Shown: positions 35,311-46,608 of the stretch, in pieces
Layout of the letters: every line of letters begins with the position of its first letter
Position numbering within the stretch: position 1 is the stretch's first letter
From: Cichorium intybus
Lineage: Eukaryota > Streptophyta > Magnoliopsida > Asterales > Asteraceae
Direction of reading: 5' to 3'
Length of the DNA stretch: 64,000 bases
Assembly: GCA_023525715.1 (NCBI GenBank)
Contig: CM042013.1
Coordinates: 77,564,994 to 77,628,993, forward strand
The notes under the pieces: model-generated
The model's input: the letters and a program-made list of their open reading frames with translations, nothing else
Database searches by the model: none
Told to the model about the DNA's origin: nothing
Translations under genes and position numbers: made by a program

Positions 35311-35958
35311 ATGGATAAGCTGACTGGACTGAACTATGTGGAATGGCTTCGCCAGTGGAAACTGGTTATGAGATATGAAAGCAAGCGATATCTGATTGAG
35401 TGTCCGCTTCCCTGTCTACCAAAACATGGCATCACACAGCAGCTTCATGATGATCATGACTTCTTAATTGATGAGTCCAAAGAAGTTCATAGCCTTATGC
35501 TGTTGACCATTGACCCCGACATCCGTAGGGATTTTGAATTCCTGGGGCGATTTGAATTAACACAACTGGTTGAGGAAAAGTTCCGAGAGCCGGTTGATAA
35601 GGAACGAGCTAGGAACTTCAAAGAGCTTGGAGTGTGCAATTTAAAAGAAGGAAGTAGCGTTGGTCCGCATTTTCTCAAGATTGAGGAATACATTAGCGAA
35701 CTGTATAAAGTTTGTCACCCTTTGAATCGAGAGTTGAGCATCAACATATTACTCGCCTCTCTGACTAGCCGGTATGATATGTTCATCCAAATGTACAGGA
35801 AGGGAAACCAGGACAAGACTATCATGGAAATGCGTTCAATGTTGACTTTGTACGAGTCGTTCATGGAGATGCATGGTTCCATTGATTCAGCTACTTCGGG
35901 ATTGAGTCCGGCGATGAAACATATAAGAAACGATCCAAAACGTCTGGACCGGTTCTGA
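35311..35958 (+). CDS. copia gag (capsid) protein, truncated, inner family-A copy
   Basis: An open frame of 216 codons starts from the first ATG (35311); the frame is open upstream to 35233 and encodes a Pro run before that. The sequence is a copia gag N-terminal and capsid region (LTGLNYVEWLRQWKLVMRYE, then LNRELSINILLASLTSRYDM and NQDKTIMEMRSML). It stops at 35956-35958 before the zinc knuckle. It differs clearly from the E0 gag despite near-identical LTR family. Capsid-only products could in principle be made; no evidence of expression is available. Confidence 0.7.
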   Translation: MDKLTGLNYVEWLRQWKLVMRYESKRYLIECPLPCLPKHGITQQLHDDHDFLIDESKEVHSLMLLTIDPDIRRDFEFLGRFELTQLVEEKFREPVDKERARNFKELGVCNLKEGSSVGPHFLKIEEYISELYKVCHPLNRELSINILLASLTSRYDMFIQMYRKGNQDKTIMEMRSMLTLYESFMEMHGSIDSATSGLSPAMKHIRNDPKRLDRF

Positions 35959-38900
35959 GGTGTCTCAAACTGGGAATCCACAGGGTGGGATACAGTCACA
36001 AAAAGATTGGAAGATGCCCCAAAGCTGATTCGTTTGGCAACTCAGGTATATCTAAAACTCAAAACTCCTGATCCCTAATTCCTTAATACAAGATGTGATT
36101 CTCACATTTTCTTTATATGCAGGGACTCAGTAGGATGCAGGACATTGACGCATAAGAACACATTCAGATTGCATCACAAGCCCGTGCAGTTTTTAAGTTT
36201 AGTTAGATATTGGATTTTGTTATTAGGTAGTAGATATGTATGACATTGTTATCATACATTACATTGTTTGAGGATATTTCTGATTTAATAAAATGTTGTT
36301 TTTCTTTTAAAACATGGTTGTTTAAATTATCCTTGAAATGTTGTGTGAATGTGTTAATAGCATAATTAGTAGTAACTTAAATGTTGATGAATTGTGTTAT
36401 ATGATTGTTAATGTTAAATTTTAATAAGAATCGCTTCAACCAAAGGTCCAGGTGGACAGAACTTTGGAATCATTTGACTTGGAGTCACATGATGAATTGA
36501 GTTCTTAATAAAATTGATTGTTGCAAGAAATGAATCACCCAAAGATCCAATAGATAGGATCTTGGAATCAGTTGACTTAGAGTCAATTCATGAATGCAAA
36601 TCTTGAACAAAATAACAAAGTCATAAAATTATATGGAGATGTAAAAGATATTAAGATTATGAGCAACGAACACATTAGTTATTGTGAATTGCACGAATCT
36701 TCAAATAAAACACAATTAGTTATACTTCATAATATTTGCCAATCAGTATGACAAATATGACTTCATCTATCACAATAATCGATTGATTGAAACCTTGAAC
36801 TGTTTGAGGACTTCCAAGGAAGTATAAGATTAACAAAATCTGAGTGAAAACATAAACTGAAAAAATGTTTCACAGTTCTTCCTCTTCCAAGAATATTAAA
36901 TGGTTATAATGTGTCTTAGGGAAGAAGATCGAGCATTGGTCGAAATAGTTCGATCCTCGATGTATTAGATACACTTCTGATTAGTTTTCGATAAATCAAA
37001 TATTCAACCAGTCAGACCGTAAAAGCATATTCCGACCACATCTTAGACTAAGTAGGTTGTACAGACACCGTCTGAAGTGTAAAGCAGGGTTTCCCCTACT
37101 TGTACATGCACTATCCAGGGTCATTTAGCGTTCGTCTGAACCTCATAACTAGCCTGAGCTTGATCAGCAGTGTCATTTTCATTGGCCATCCTGCAAGTAC
37201 CTATGAAAAAAGAGTCCTTTTTGAAAGAACTCATATTCTAAGGAAGCAGTGGGAGTAAGAGTAATCCTGAATGAGTTCAAGGATTAGCCAAGTGAAAGAA
37301 CCTCTAGTCATCACTAGGACTTGACCAGGGATCAGATTCTTGTCAAACCTGAAATACTCTTCTCTTCGTAGACCAGTGGTATTGGTCACCATCATAAGGT
37401 GTTATGATCTGGGTGACATACTGATTAGTGATAAAACACTAAGTTGGTACAGATAAGGAATCCTACTACTTAGAAGCATTGGTGTGTCCGGTTGCTACCA
37501 AATAAGAGAACCTAAGGGCGAGACTCAGTCTATATGATACTTTGACTGATTTTACACCTGGCCTAAGGAACTAGTGGGATTTATTGAATAATCAAAAGAA
37601 TGAAATATAGATAGAAATACACCTACATTCTAAGCAAGAATAATTGAGTGAGGCAAAGTTCAAATTCATATGATTGATTTTGAGAGAGACGCTCTCAACA
37701 TAACTAAAATGAATATGAAGGGATATTGTCTGCTATAACTACACTTCATGAGTCATAGCAACATCGGATGATCTGAACCGCTTTCCTTAAATGGAAAACA
37801 CAAGGGTTGCGTGTGAGACACAACCAAAGGGGTTTAGAACATGCTGATATATCCAAACAGAAAAGGTACATGACCCCTGTGATTCATCTAACAGGCACCT
37901 CGCAAGGAAGGATCTTTGGATTCTCAAAATATGCCAAAAGTTTGCATTTTGTGAATAGCCTGAAACAGTCCTATGATTATGTTAGAAGGTTTGGATTTTG
38001 GATTCTCAAAAATATGCAAAAAGGTTTGGATTTTGTGATAATATAAAAGAGTCCTATAACCGTGTCAAAGCTAGTGGGAGTATCGTTCTGATCTGCCTAT
38101 CAATGTATGTTGGTTACATATCATCTCTAGGAAACGTCTCTTATCATTACAAAGTGTAATGACTTGGAATTAACAGATGATTCGCTATGAAAGACTTAAA
38201 GGAGATACAACGTACTTACGTGGTTGCAAACATCTATCAGATTGATGAAAAGTCTGCCATATGTGTATTATCTTAATAAGATTCAAGATGCATAACTTTA
38301 GGAAAAGAGTTTACCATCATTACAAAGTGTAATGACTTGGCATGAAAGATTTAAAGAAGATACAACGCACTCATGTAGTTACAAGCATCCATCAGATAGA
38401 TGAAATCACCAGTATAGACCCTGCCAGTATAAGTATGATCTTGATAAGATTCAAGATGCATGATTCCAAAAGAAAGAGTTTCTAAAAGTCATGAGACAGG
38501 AATAATGAGTAATCCTCGGATTCTGAAAAGGTTCAAAATAGAATGAATCGGATCCCATGAGCTTCTGCAAATTGGATCGATCATAAGTGTCATAGACTTA
38601 TCCTGATAACTAAGTGCTTAGAGCATAGTAAGTTGGATTCAGGACACAGCCTGGCTTAGGATACTGGACAGATTTTTTAGGACACGTGAGAAATCATTAA
38701 GAAATGATTGGGGTGAATATAATAATAATTTGAAAGGAGTTTCAAATCGTGATTATTAACATTAATGTGTGGTGCTAAAGGACTTCATGGTTGAAGAGTT
38801 TCGTTGGTGTATTGATGGTTGTCCTCAATATCATAACACCTTGAAATCTTCTTGACATCGAAGGGTGCGGTCATCTGGAATAAAGATCCCAATAACCATG

Positions 38901-39180
38901 ATAAGTCACAATTCACACCACTGTTTCCGGAGTGGATTCAGGAGAGAAAACCGAGATGACATATTGAGATATCATCAGAAAAATATCCGATCGGATTATC
39001 TGCAATGATGTGTATCAATGTAGGACATTTTGGATACATGGACAGAGTGAAGGTCATTTTGAGTATATAGACATATAAAATCTTAATTGAACATTTAAAA
39101 GAAACTAAGAAAGACATAACAATATTATAACAGATCTGATTTGGTGATTACCTCATGGAGACTTGGTAACAAGCAGGAGT
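35959..39180 (+). pseudogene. highly decayed pol of the inner family-A copy
   Basis: There are no long frames, but short stretches align with family-A pol in the expected order. They are a protease-region relic with ATGTGATTCTCACATT (about 36090), a YMNQQEGFVD-like remnant (about 37800) and the RT box. The box reads MYVGYISSLGN where element 1 has LYVDDILLMGN (about 38103), so both catalytic Asp codons are lost. RNase H remnants (WLKSFVG-like, about 38783) follow. A segment of about 180 bp is duplicated (38130-38310 and 38313-38480). Confidence 0.65.
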
Positions 39181-39954
39181 GGCTGCCAGTCAGATCATTT
39201 GTTTCATTTTGCATGTTTTACTTCCCGAATAATATGATTATTCAAAGGTCCACAGTCGTTCATACATTCGGAAGTGAGTAGTGAATTAAGACTGTCATGA
39301 ATTAAATTGTAGATTGTCCAAGGAGTTAGACATACCAATAGTATTGTTGCAATGTTCATGAGTACTTAGAAATAGAGAATTGAGTTTCGGACAAACCCAC
39401 GCTCAGAGAACTACTTCATTGATTATATCACGAGTAATTCTAAGACAATAATATCTTATGATCTTGAAATATAGACATATGAGTTGAAATTTACAAGTCG
39501 GTTGTACATTGATAATGCATAAACACATCGGTAACTCGATGTTATAAAACGTATTGTTGTGTGCAATTTGATGAGTTAAAGACACAAGCATATGAGTCAA
39601 AGTTTATTCGTTCCTTTTGCCCTAATGGGAAAAGCGATATATTTAGGCCCCTCGATGATTTGGTGTTGACTTATAGTGCTAGGCCTAGCCAGGACTGAAT
39701 TGACATGTTCGATTAGAAGTCCTATATCATCATAAATCAGAAATCGTGAAACAATGTATTGGACATTGAGATTGATTATAGTCCATGTCTCATGTCTGAA
39801 TGATATCTAATAGAACGGAGGATCATATGATCACTTATCTTAGGACACGTAACTGACTGGCTTAGAGTTTAGCGCGGCTTTTGGAAGCTACAATTTGCTG
39901 ATCAATTTAGAAGCTATATTGAGTTATAGTTATAGACTTATCCAAGTGGGAGGC
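39181..39954 (+). other. 3' untranslated internal region and PPT of the inner copy
   Basis: Homologous to 3618-4474, with the phrases GAATAATATGATTATTCAAA and GGTCCACAGTCGTTCATAC. It ends in CCAAGTGGGAGGC next to the LTR. Confidence 0.75.
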
Positions 39955-40719
39955 TGTTGTATTAGGTGTCTAAGCCATAACTATAATGGATACATATACT
40001 TGAATTGATGGCAACACATTCGTTTTAGGTTTCCCTTAAACCTAGCAGAGGACAAGATAACTTATAAAGAGAGAGAGAGATTGATTTATTAATATATTAT
40101 GAGGATAAAATATTAATTCGAAATCATACTTTTTAATTAATAATTAATCAAAAATTAATAGGAATTAGTTATGGGATTAATTGAATTAATTAAAAGTGCA
40201 TGGGCTGAATTTTAATTGTTCAATAGTTTAGCAATAGACAATTATGGGCTGTATATGGTGTTGGATGAATTCCAAGGCTTAGGCCTTAAGGAATTCGAAA
40301 ATCACCATAGATGGATACAATGATTATTCATGGTAATGATAAGCAAGTTGAATTATATGATAAAAGGCTTATCATATCAGAATTCAAATAAAGCAGTTAT
40401 ATGCCATATGACTTATCATTCTGGGGCTATAAATAGAGAGCCCCAGGACCCCCATATTGCATGCCAACTTCAAGGGTCTCTCCTTCCTCTATCTAGTTTC
40501 TTGCTTGCTAGTGTTGTGGGTGTGAGCCATTAGAGGCACGACACTTGTGGTGTGCTTGCTTCCAAGGGTTGAAAGGTATCTAGTTTCTAATCCTTTCTTT
40601 AGAATTTTAATTATATACCTTTAGATTCTTAGTTATAGGTTCAATAGAGAAAACATAGATCCTTATAGGTTGCATGTGAACTTAAGAGTTTAAGTTTATT
40701 GTTTTCCTATTCCCCATTA
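39955..40719 (+). repeat. 3' LTR of the inner family-A copy
   Basis: 765 bp from TGTTGTATTAGGTGTC to TATTCCCCATTA, where the canonical terminal CA has become TA. TATA box GGGCTATAAATAGAGAG near 40427. It is visibly diverged from its partner at 32620, so the insertion is old. Confidence 0.9.
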
Positions 40720-41373
40720 GAAACGCATCGCCCAACTCTAAAAGGATGGAGTGTTGGAATCATTTGACCTAAGGCCAGATGATGCATGTGAATATTGTCT
40801 TTTTAGAGAGATGAGAAAAAAACCTTTCACAGGATCTTGTGATAGATAAAGGTCCGTTGGATCTCATACATATCGATGTATGTGCACCCTTCAGATCGAC
40901 CACAAGGGATGCAAATCGATTTTATGTGACTCGTACTGATGATTACAACAAATATGGCTATATCTACTTAATCAAGCATAACTCAGAAACCTTTGAAAAG
41001 TTCAAAGAGTTCAAATATGAAGTCAAAAATCAATTAGGCAGGAAGATAAAGATGCTTAGATACGATAGAGGCGATGAGTATTTCAGTATCGAGTTCCTAG
41101 ACCATCTCAAGGAATGTGGAATAGTTTCACAGTTGAAACCTCCTAGGACACCACAATTGAATGGTGTGGCTGAGAGGCGTAACTGAACCCTGTTGGACAT
41201 GGTTCGTTCCATGATGAATTGAGCTTCTCTTCCCATTCATTTCTGGGGGTATTCCTTAGAGACAGCCGCCCATATTCTCAATCTTGTCCCTACTAAAAAG
41301 GTTACCAAAACACCTCACAAAATGTGGACGAGGAAAGTTCCCTCGCTGGTACATATTAAAGTCTGGGGTTGTG
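40720..41373 (+). pseudogene. E0 integrase, continuation
   Basis: It resumes directly after the GAAAC duplication with RIAQL-like sequence. The integrase core shows HIDVCAPF, LRYDRGDEY and LNGVAERRN, so the three acidic positions are still present. TGA follows RRN at about 41184 (CGA-to-TGA type, as in element 1) and another stop lies near 41220. It is cut at VWGC (41373) by the next element. Confidence 0.85.
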
Positions 41374-42373
41374 TGTTAATGCTAAAATCGAGTCGTTGAC
41401 CAACTCGGTGTTTGGATGCGTTTCTTTTGGTGGTACTTGAATTTATTTATTTTGATGGAATGCTTGAACAAATGTTTCTTATGAATGTTTTAAGTGATGA
41501 ACAATTGTTAAGTTTTGAATGTGTTAATTGTATGTTCCGATTGTGCTTTATGAATATACTTATGGTTTTGGATGATTTGTGTAATGATCTTTTATATGTC
41601 TGAAATCCAGTTTCGGATTTCGGAACTCCAACTAAGTCAATATCAATTCAACAAACCAAGTTCAGAAGATACGATGTTCAGAAGACACAATACAGAAGAC
41701 CAAGTTACTAAGTTCTGGGAAATTCCATAATTAAACATTCAATATAGAAGAATGAAGATCTGAAGACTAACTTGCAGATAAGACAAAGGATAAGGAATTC
41801 AACTTATAGGAAATGATTAGACTAGATTAGGCATGGCCTTTTAGGAAGCATGTCGGTTGTACTTAATGTATTATTTTATTGTAGATAAGCCACCCTAGTA
41901 TGACATTGTATTATTATATTAGTTTTATCTTTTCCGTCTGACTAAAGAGAGACGTGTTGTCTCCTCTTCAGTCCGTAGGTCTTTATCCGAAGATCTTCCC
42001 TTATCCTATAAAAGGGAGACCATGTCCATCTTCAGTCCTTATGAGTTTGAGAGACAAGTTGTAACACTTTGACATATATCAATATAATTTCTCTCATTCC
42101 ATCAATTCTCTTATTCTTATCTGCATTTCTTCATGTCTTTACATTTCCAGCACTTTAATCTTCCCCTCTCTACATTACAAGTTATTTAACTGCTTATGCA
42201 TTTTAATTATTGTTGAGCTATCGATCTTTTCTAAGTATTCATTACATTTCTATCATTCCGCTATTCCACTCAAGTCTTCGGACTTGTCCTCTTCCGAAAC
42301 CTCCCTGTTTCGGAACCTATCTTTCCGCAATCTTTCTTATTCCGCAATTTACTTAGAATATTTGGCGACAACA
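41374..42373 (+). repeat. 5' LTR of the family C element
   Basis: 1000 bp, TGTTAATGC...GGCGACAACA. The TATA box CCTATAAAAGGGAG is at about 42005. It is followed by ATTGGTATCAGAGCC, giving a PBS (TGGTATCAGAGC) from 42376. Confidence 0.85.
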
Positions 42374-42543
42374 ATTGGTATCAGAGCCTGAATAGCTGTC
42401 TATAAGGTTCTAAGTGCCCAGTTTGCTCTAAGCCCTGGCTACTGCAACAACCTTAGAATCCTCTGTGGACCTTTCATGCTATTGTAGGTCAAAGTTCTTA
42501 AAATCTATTTTCGTGTGTCAAACATTTCAAAACTCTTTCTGAA

Positions 42544-44393
42544 ATGCAGATGAACTACTCTCTAAACGTTGCAAATAGTGTCGGAAGTTCTAACAGAGCT
42601 CCTATACTCATTCCTACCAAGTATAATGGCTGGGCCTCTAGAATGCGAAACTATCTTAGGAGACAGGGAAAAGATATCTGGCGATCTGTCGAGGAGGGAC
42701 CTCATGTCCCAAACTACGCTCCTAGAGCTGACACTGCTGAAGAAGCTCTAGGTGGTGCTCCTCAGCCTAGATTGACAGCCCTGGACATTGAGAAATTAGA
42801 AAACGATCAGATAGCATTCACTGAGATCCAATGCGGTATTCCTCCGGATCTGTTCGATCTTACACAAAACTGCACGACAGCCCAAGAAATTTGGGTTCTC
42901 CTGCAGAACATGTTCCTACGAATAGAGGAAGCCAAGGATCAAAAGCTTGTGTCTAGCCTTTCCGAATACAATCAGTTTGCAACCTTCCCTGGAGAAACTC
43001 TAAGACAAGCATTCACCCAATTTTCCATCATTGTCACACGACTCCTGAGCTCAGGAGCTGAAAGATCCAAGCAGGAAATCAACCTAAGATTTCTTGAAGG
43101 ACTCGGAAGGGATTGGATGCTTATCAAAATGATACTTCAGGACTCTGGGAAACTAAAAACTTATAACATGTATAGACTCTATAACAATCTTGTTGGACAG
43201 GAACAAGACGTGAAGGGCACAAATCAGCAACTCGGAGGACCACTGGCACTTGTTGCTGAGCACAACTCTCCGATTTTAGGAAACAGTCCTCAACATCTCG
43301 TGTAGTATCAGCAGGCAACACAACAACTCAACTATATTTTAACAGCAGTTATCAGAACCCTCTGACTCCTCTTGCCCCTTGTCAGAACCCTACAATCCCT
43401 CAACAAACTCCCGTCCTATCTTATCATCCTTCTCAACCACAAATCTCGTATCCTTCTTACTACCAATCTCCGACCATTCAAAACCATGGTACACCAACTC
43501 CACAACCAACGGTTCAATCAGCAACTCCAACCCTCTCTCTACCTGCCCCAGCTCAACCTTCGGAATCATGCTACTCCGAGTTTGATGAGGCAGAAGAGGC
43601 TGCTTACCAACATGAAATAGCTTTGATAAGTCAGAAGTTCAATCGAATTCCATATTATTCGAGTCCCAAGAAGAACTTCCGATCTAACCAAAATACAGGT
43701 TACCCACCAAGAAACAACAACTATCAGAGAGGACATCATCAATCAGGTCAAAATCAAAGTCGCTACTATCAGAAAACCGAAGAGCAACATCAAGAAAAGT
43801 CTAAAATGACCCCATCAGCTAGCACCAATCAGGTTCAAGCTCCAGACAAGAATGAAACCGAAGTGATCAAGTGCCACAATTGCGGAGGACTCTGGCACTA
43901 TGCTGCAGACTGTAGAGCTCCGAGAAACTATCCGAAGGAGAAAGAAGAAGAGAAAGTCAAAGCATTCGTTGCATCCGGAAACGTTGAAATCTGGTCTTCT
44001 GGTGATGAAGACGAACATTTTGAGAATAAGCAGAAGAGAGGAAAAGGCTTTGGCGAATGCATGATCGTCCAAGCAACTCCAGAAACTCCAATCCCAGGAT
44101 TAGGAAGCGTCAAGCATGTTAAAAACGCTGCTGAATCCACATCCTCCTACATGCCAAAGAACTATGCTTTTATGGTCAACCACAAAACTGGCAAAGGATT
44201 GAGCATCATAGAACAGGCATTTAGTGCGGAAGAGCAGGATGATGAATGGCTTATTGACAGTGTCTGCTCAATGCACATGACCGGAAGATTGGAGTTTTTG
44301 AGGGACTATCGAGAAGTCAATCATGGAGGATATGTTACATTCGAAAACGATGCAAATGGAATCATCAAAGGCTCCGAAATGCCAGGACTCTGA
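42544..44393 (+). pseudogene. family C gag with zinc knuckle and protease start
   Basis: An ATG at 42544 opens 253 codons of copia gag (NGWASRMRNYLRRQGKDIW, then LEKLEND-like and EINLRFLEGLGRDWM), ending at TAG 43303-43305. After a frame change the reading resumes at about 43623. It continues with a basic Asn/Gln-rich stretch, a CCHC knuckle (CHNCGGLWHYAADC) and the protease start WLIDSVCSMHMTG, where the usual Gly after Asp-Ser is Val. The frame ends in the LTR junction at 44391. Integrase, RT and RNase H are absent by deletion. Confidence 0.82.
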
Positions 44394-45080
44394 AATCCAG
44401 TTAGGATTTAGGATCAACAATATAAGCAAACTTCTGGGAACTTCCATAATTAAACATTCAATATAGAAGACTGAAGATCTGAAGACTAACTTGCAGATAA
44501 GACAATGGATAAGCAATTCAACTTATAGGAAATGATTAGACTAGATCAGGCATAGCCTTTTAGGAAGCATGTCGGTTGTACTTAATGTATTATTTTATTC
44601 TAGATAAGCCACCCTAGTCTGACATTATATTATTATATTAGTTTTATCCTTTCCTTCTGACTGAAGAGAGACGTGTTGTCTGCTCTTCGGTCCATAGGTC
44701 TTTATCCGAAGGTCTTCCGTTATCCAATAAAAGGGAGACCATGTCCATCTTTGGTCCTTATGAGTTTGAGAGAAAAGTTGTAAAATTTTGACATATATTA
44801 ATATAATTTCTCTCATTCCATCAATTCTCTTATTCTTATATGCATTTCTTCATGTCTTACATTTCCAGCACTTTAATCTTCCCGTCTCTACATTACAAGT
44901 TATTTAACTGTTTATGTATTTTAATTATTGTTGAGCTATCGATATTTTCTAAGTACTCATTGCATTTCTATCATTCCGCTATTCCACTCAAGTCTTCAGA
45001 CTTGTCCTCTTCCGAAACCTCCCTGTTTCGGAACTTATCTTTCTTATTCTGAAATTTACTTAGAATATTTGGTGACAACA
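44391..45080 (+). repeat. truncated 3' LTR of the family C element
   Basis: It begins inside the LTR at CTGAAATCCAG (matching 41600 in the 5' LTR) and ends GGTGACAACA. A further internal gap of about 80 bp relative to the 5' copy lies near 44410. The shared CTGAAATCC at the join could be a microhomology or chance. Confidence 0.82.
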
Positions 45081-45210
45081 TTGTGAAGTCTTCGAAAGAA
45101 GAGAAACTCATGACAAACTCGAAGCCAGAAGTGAGAGATGTATTTTCATTGGCTACCGAAAGCAGTCCTTTAGATATTTGTTCTACAGACCTAGCAAGGA
45201 CGTTGTCTTT
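45081..45210 (+). pseudogene. E0 polyprotein fragment after the family C insertion
   Basis: It continues the integrase C-terminal region (RSERCIFIGYRKQSF, then LFYRPSKDVVF) exactly as in element 1 near 1675-1760. It is cut at 45210 by the TGTAACACCC end of the gypsy element. Confidence 0.85.
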
Positions 45211-46608
45211 TGTAACACCCAGTTTCTTATCTCCGAAAGACACCAATAAATTACTTAGTAAACCCCAAGGGTTTATGGTGTAATCAAAGTTAAGAAACAG
45301 AAGCACAAGTATTTATCAAAAGACCAAGTATTTATACAAATATGTCCCAAAAACTGGGTTACAAAAGACCATTTTTACAAAACTATACATAAGTTTCAAA
45401 AGAGCATGTTATAGATCACACAAAAACCCAAAGTCTAGTACCAAAGTCAAGTCAATCTATCCCTCTACAACTTTCTTGCCCCTGTCACCTATGACACATA
45501 CAACATAACCATTTTTATGAGTTAATTAAGCTCAGTGAGAAATATTTAAGACTTAGTAATAATTTCGTCATTTCTCAACAATTACAATTATATAAAATCA
45601 TTGATCTCAATCTCTTTGACTAACTCAGTCATTTAGTGTGCTCAATCACACCAAGTGCTCATTTATATTAAGGAATTCTCAACCTTGTATAACTCATACA
45701 AATTAATTATCTCAACCAATTAGAATTTATAATCAATATAACTTTATCAAAGTCTAATCATAAGTAAGGACTTTGAAAAACTCACCTGGTGTCTGTTCAG
45801 CTCGTGGTCCACTTCCCTCCTATAAGTATCAACTGTAAAATAACATCACATATCATATCTCAAACATCCTTAGACATATCAATAATATCCAACTCAAAAC
45901 ATCAAGAATTCAATAATAATAAAGATCACAACCTGTGAACAATATGTGTTATCAAACCAAAACCCTCAAATTTCGGGTTTTACCAATTCAACCGTTAAAA
46001 CTTCACAATAATCGTAAAAAAGACTCAATACAACATATATTAACAACGTACTAACAACACATGAGCTGAATCAAAATCACTAACTTCGGGAAATCAAGAA
46101 CTCAAGAACACGTTTCGGGTGTTAAATCTGACTTCTCCAATCTTTTCCTATGCAAAAACCTTGATAAAAATGACCAAATTTCGCACTCCTAGCTCTGAAA
46201 ATCGCCTTAGAGGATCTTAGGTTCGTAAATGAGAAAAATGAGGTTTGCTGTCCAAATAACCCCTCTGACGAAAGATAGCGGCGCTATCTCCAAAAACCCG
46301 ACCCGTGCTCCGAAAACCCGGCCTGTGTTACTTACTGGATGCTCTCGGGTTGCTACAGTAACATGAACACGACCCGTGTTCACAAACACGACACGTGTAA
46401 CTTACTGGATGCCCTCGGGTTGCTAAAATGCCCTCGGGTTGCTACAGTAACTCTTACACGACCCGCGTAACCTCTTTTTGATATTTTTAAGGTTTAAACT
46501 CCTCCTAAATGGGTTTCTAACCTTGCTAACTCACATAACAACTTAGTAACTCTTATTTATACTAGGGTTAACTCAAGTTTTACTTACCGAAAGTATTACG
46601 ACATTACA
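45211..46608 (-). repeat. 3' LTR of the gypsy element
   Basis: 1398 bp. On the minus strand it runs from TGTAATGTCG to GGGTGTTACA, and is preceded by the polypurine tract GAAAGGGGGGATAACT (46609-46624). It contains repeated ACACGACCCGTG-type near-palindromes (46300-46470) and a repeated phrase CTCGGGTTGCTA (three copies, 46340-46445). Similar CACGA-TCGTG motifs occur in the solo LTR at 4546-6486. Confidence 0.85.

Larger units (their letters stand above)
32620..40719 (+). mobile_element. second family-A copia copy inserted in the E0 integrase
   Basis: It is bounded by LTRs 32620-34026 and 39955-40719 with the target duplication GAAAC on both sides (32615-32619, 40720-40724). Joining 32619 to 40725 restores the E0 phrase INKK-RIAQL. 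Both LTRs and the leader belong to the same family as E0, so the family inserted into itself. Gag is open, pol is a decayed relic. Confidence 0.92.
41374..45080 (+). mobile_element. copia family C deletion derivative, 3.7 kb
   Basis: The target duplication TTGTG is perfect (41369-41373, 45081-45085). The 5' LTR is complete (1000 bp). Gag and the protease start follow, and the sequence then jumps into the middle of the 3' LTR at about 44390, so nearly all of pol and the first 225 bp or so of the 3' LTR are missing. Rejoining the flanks restores the E0 integrase phrase VWGC-EV. Confidence 0.9.
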
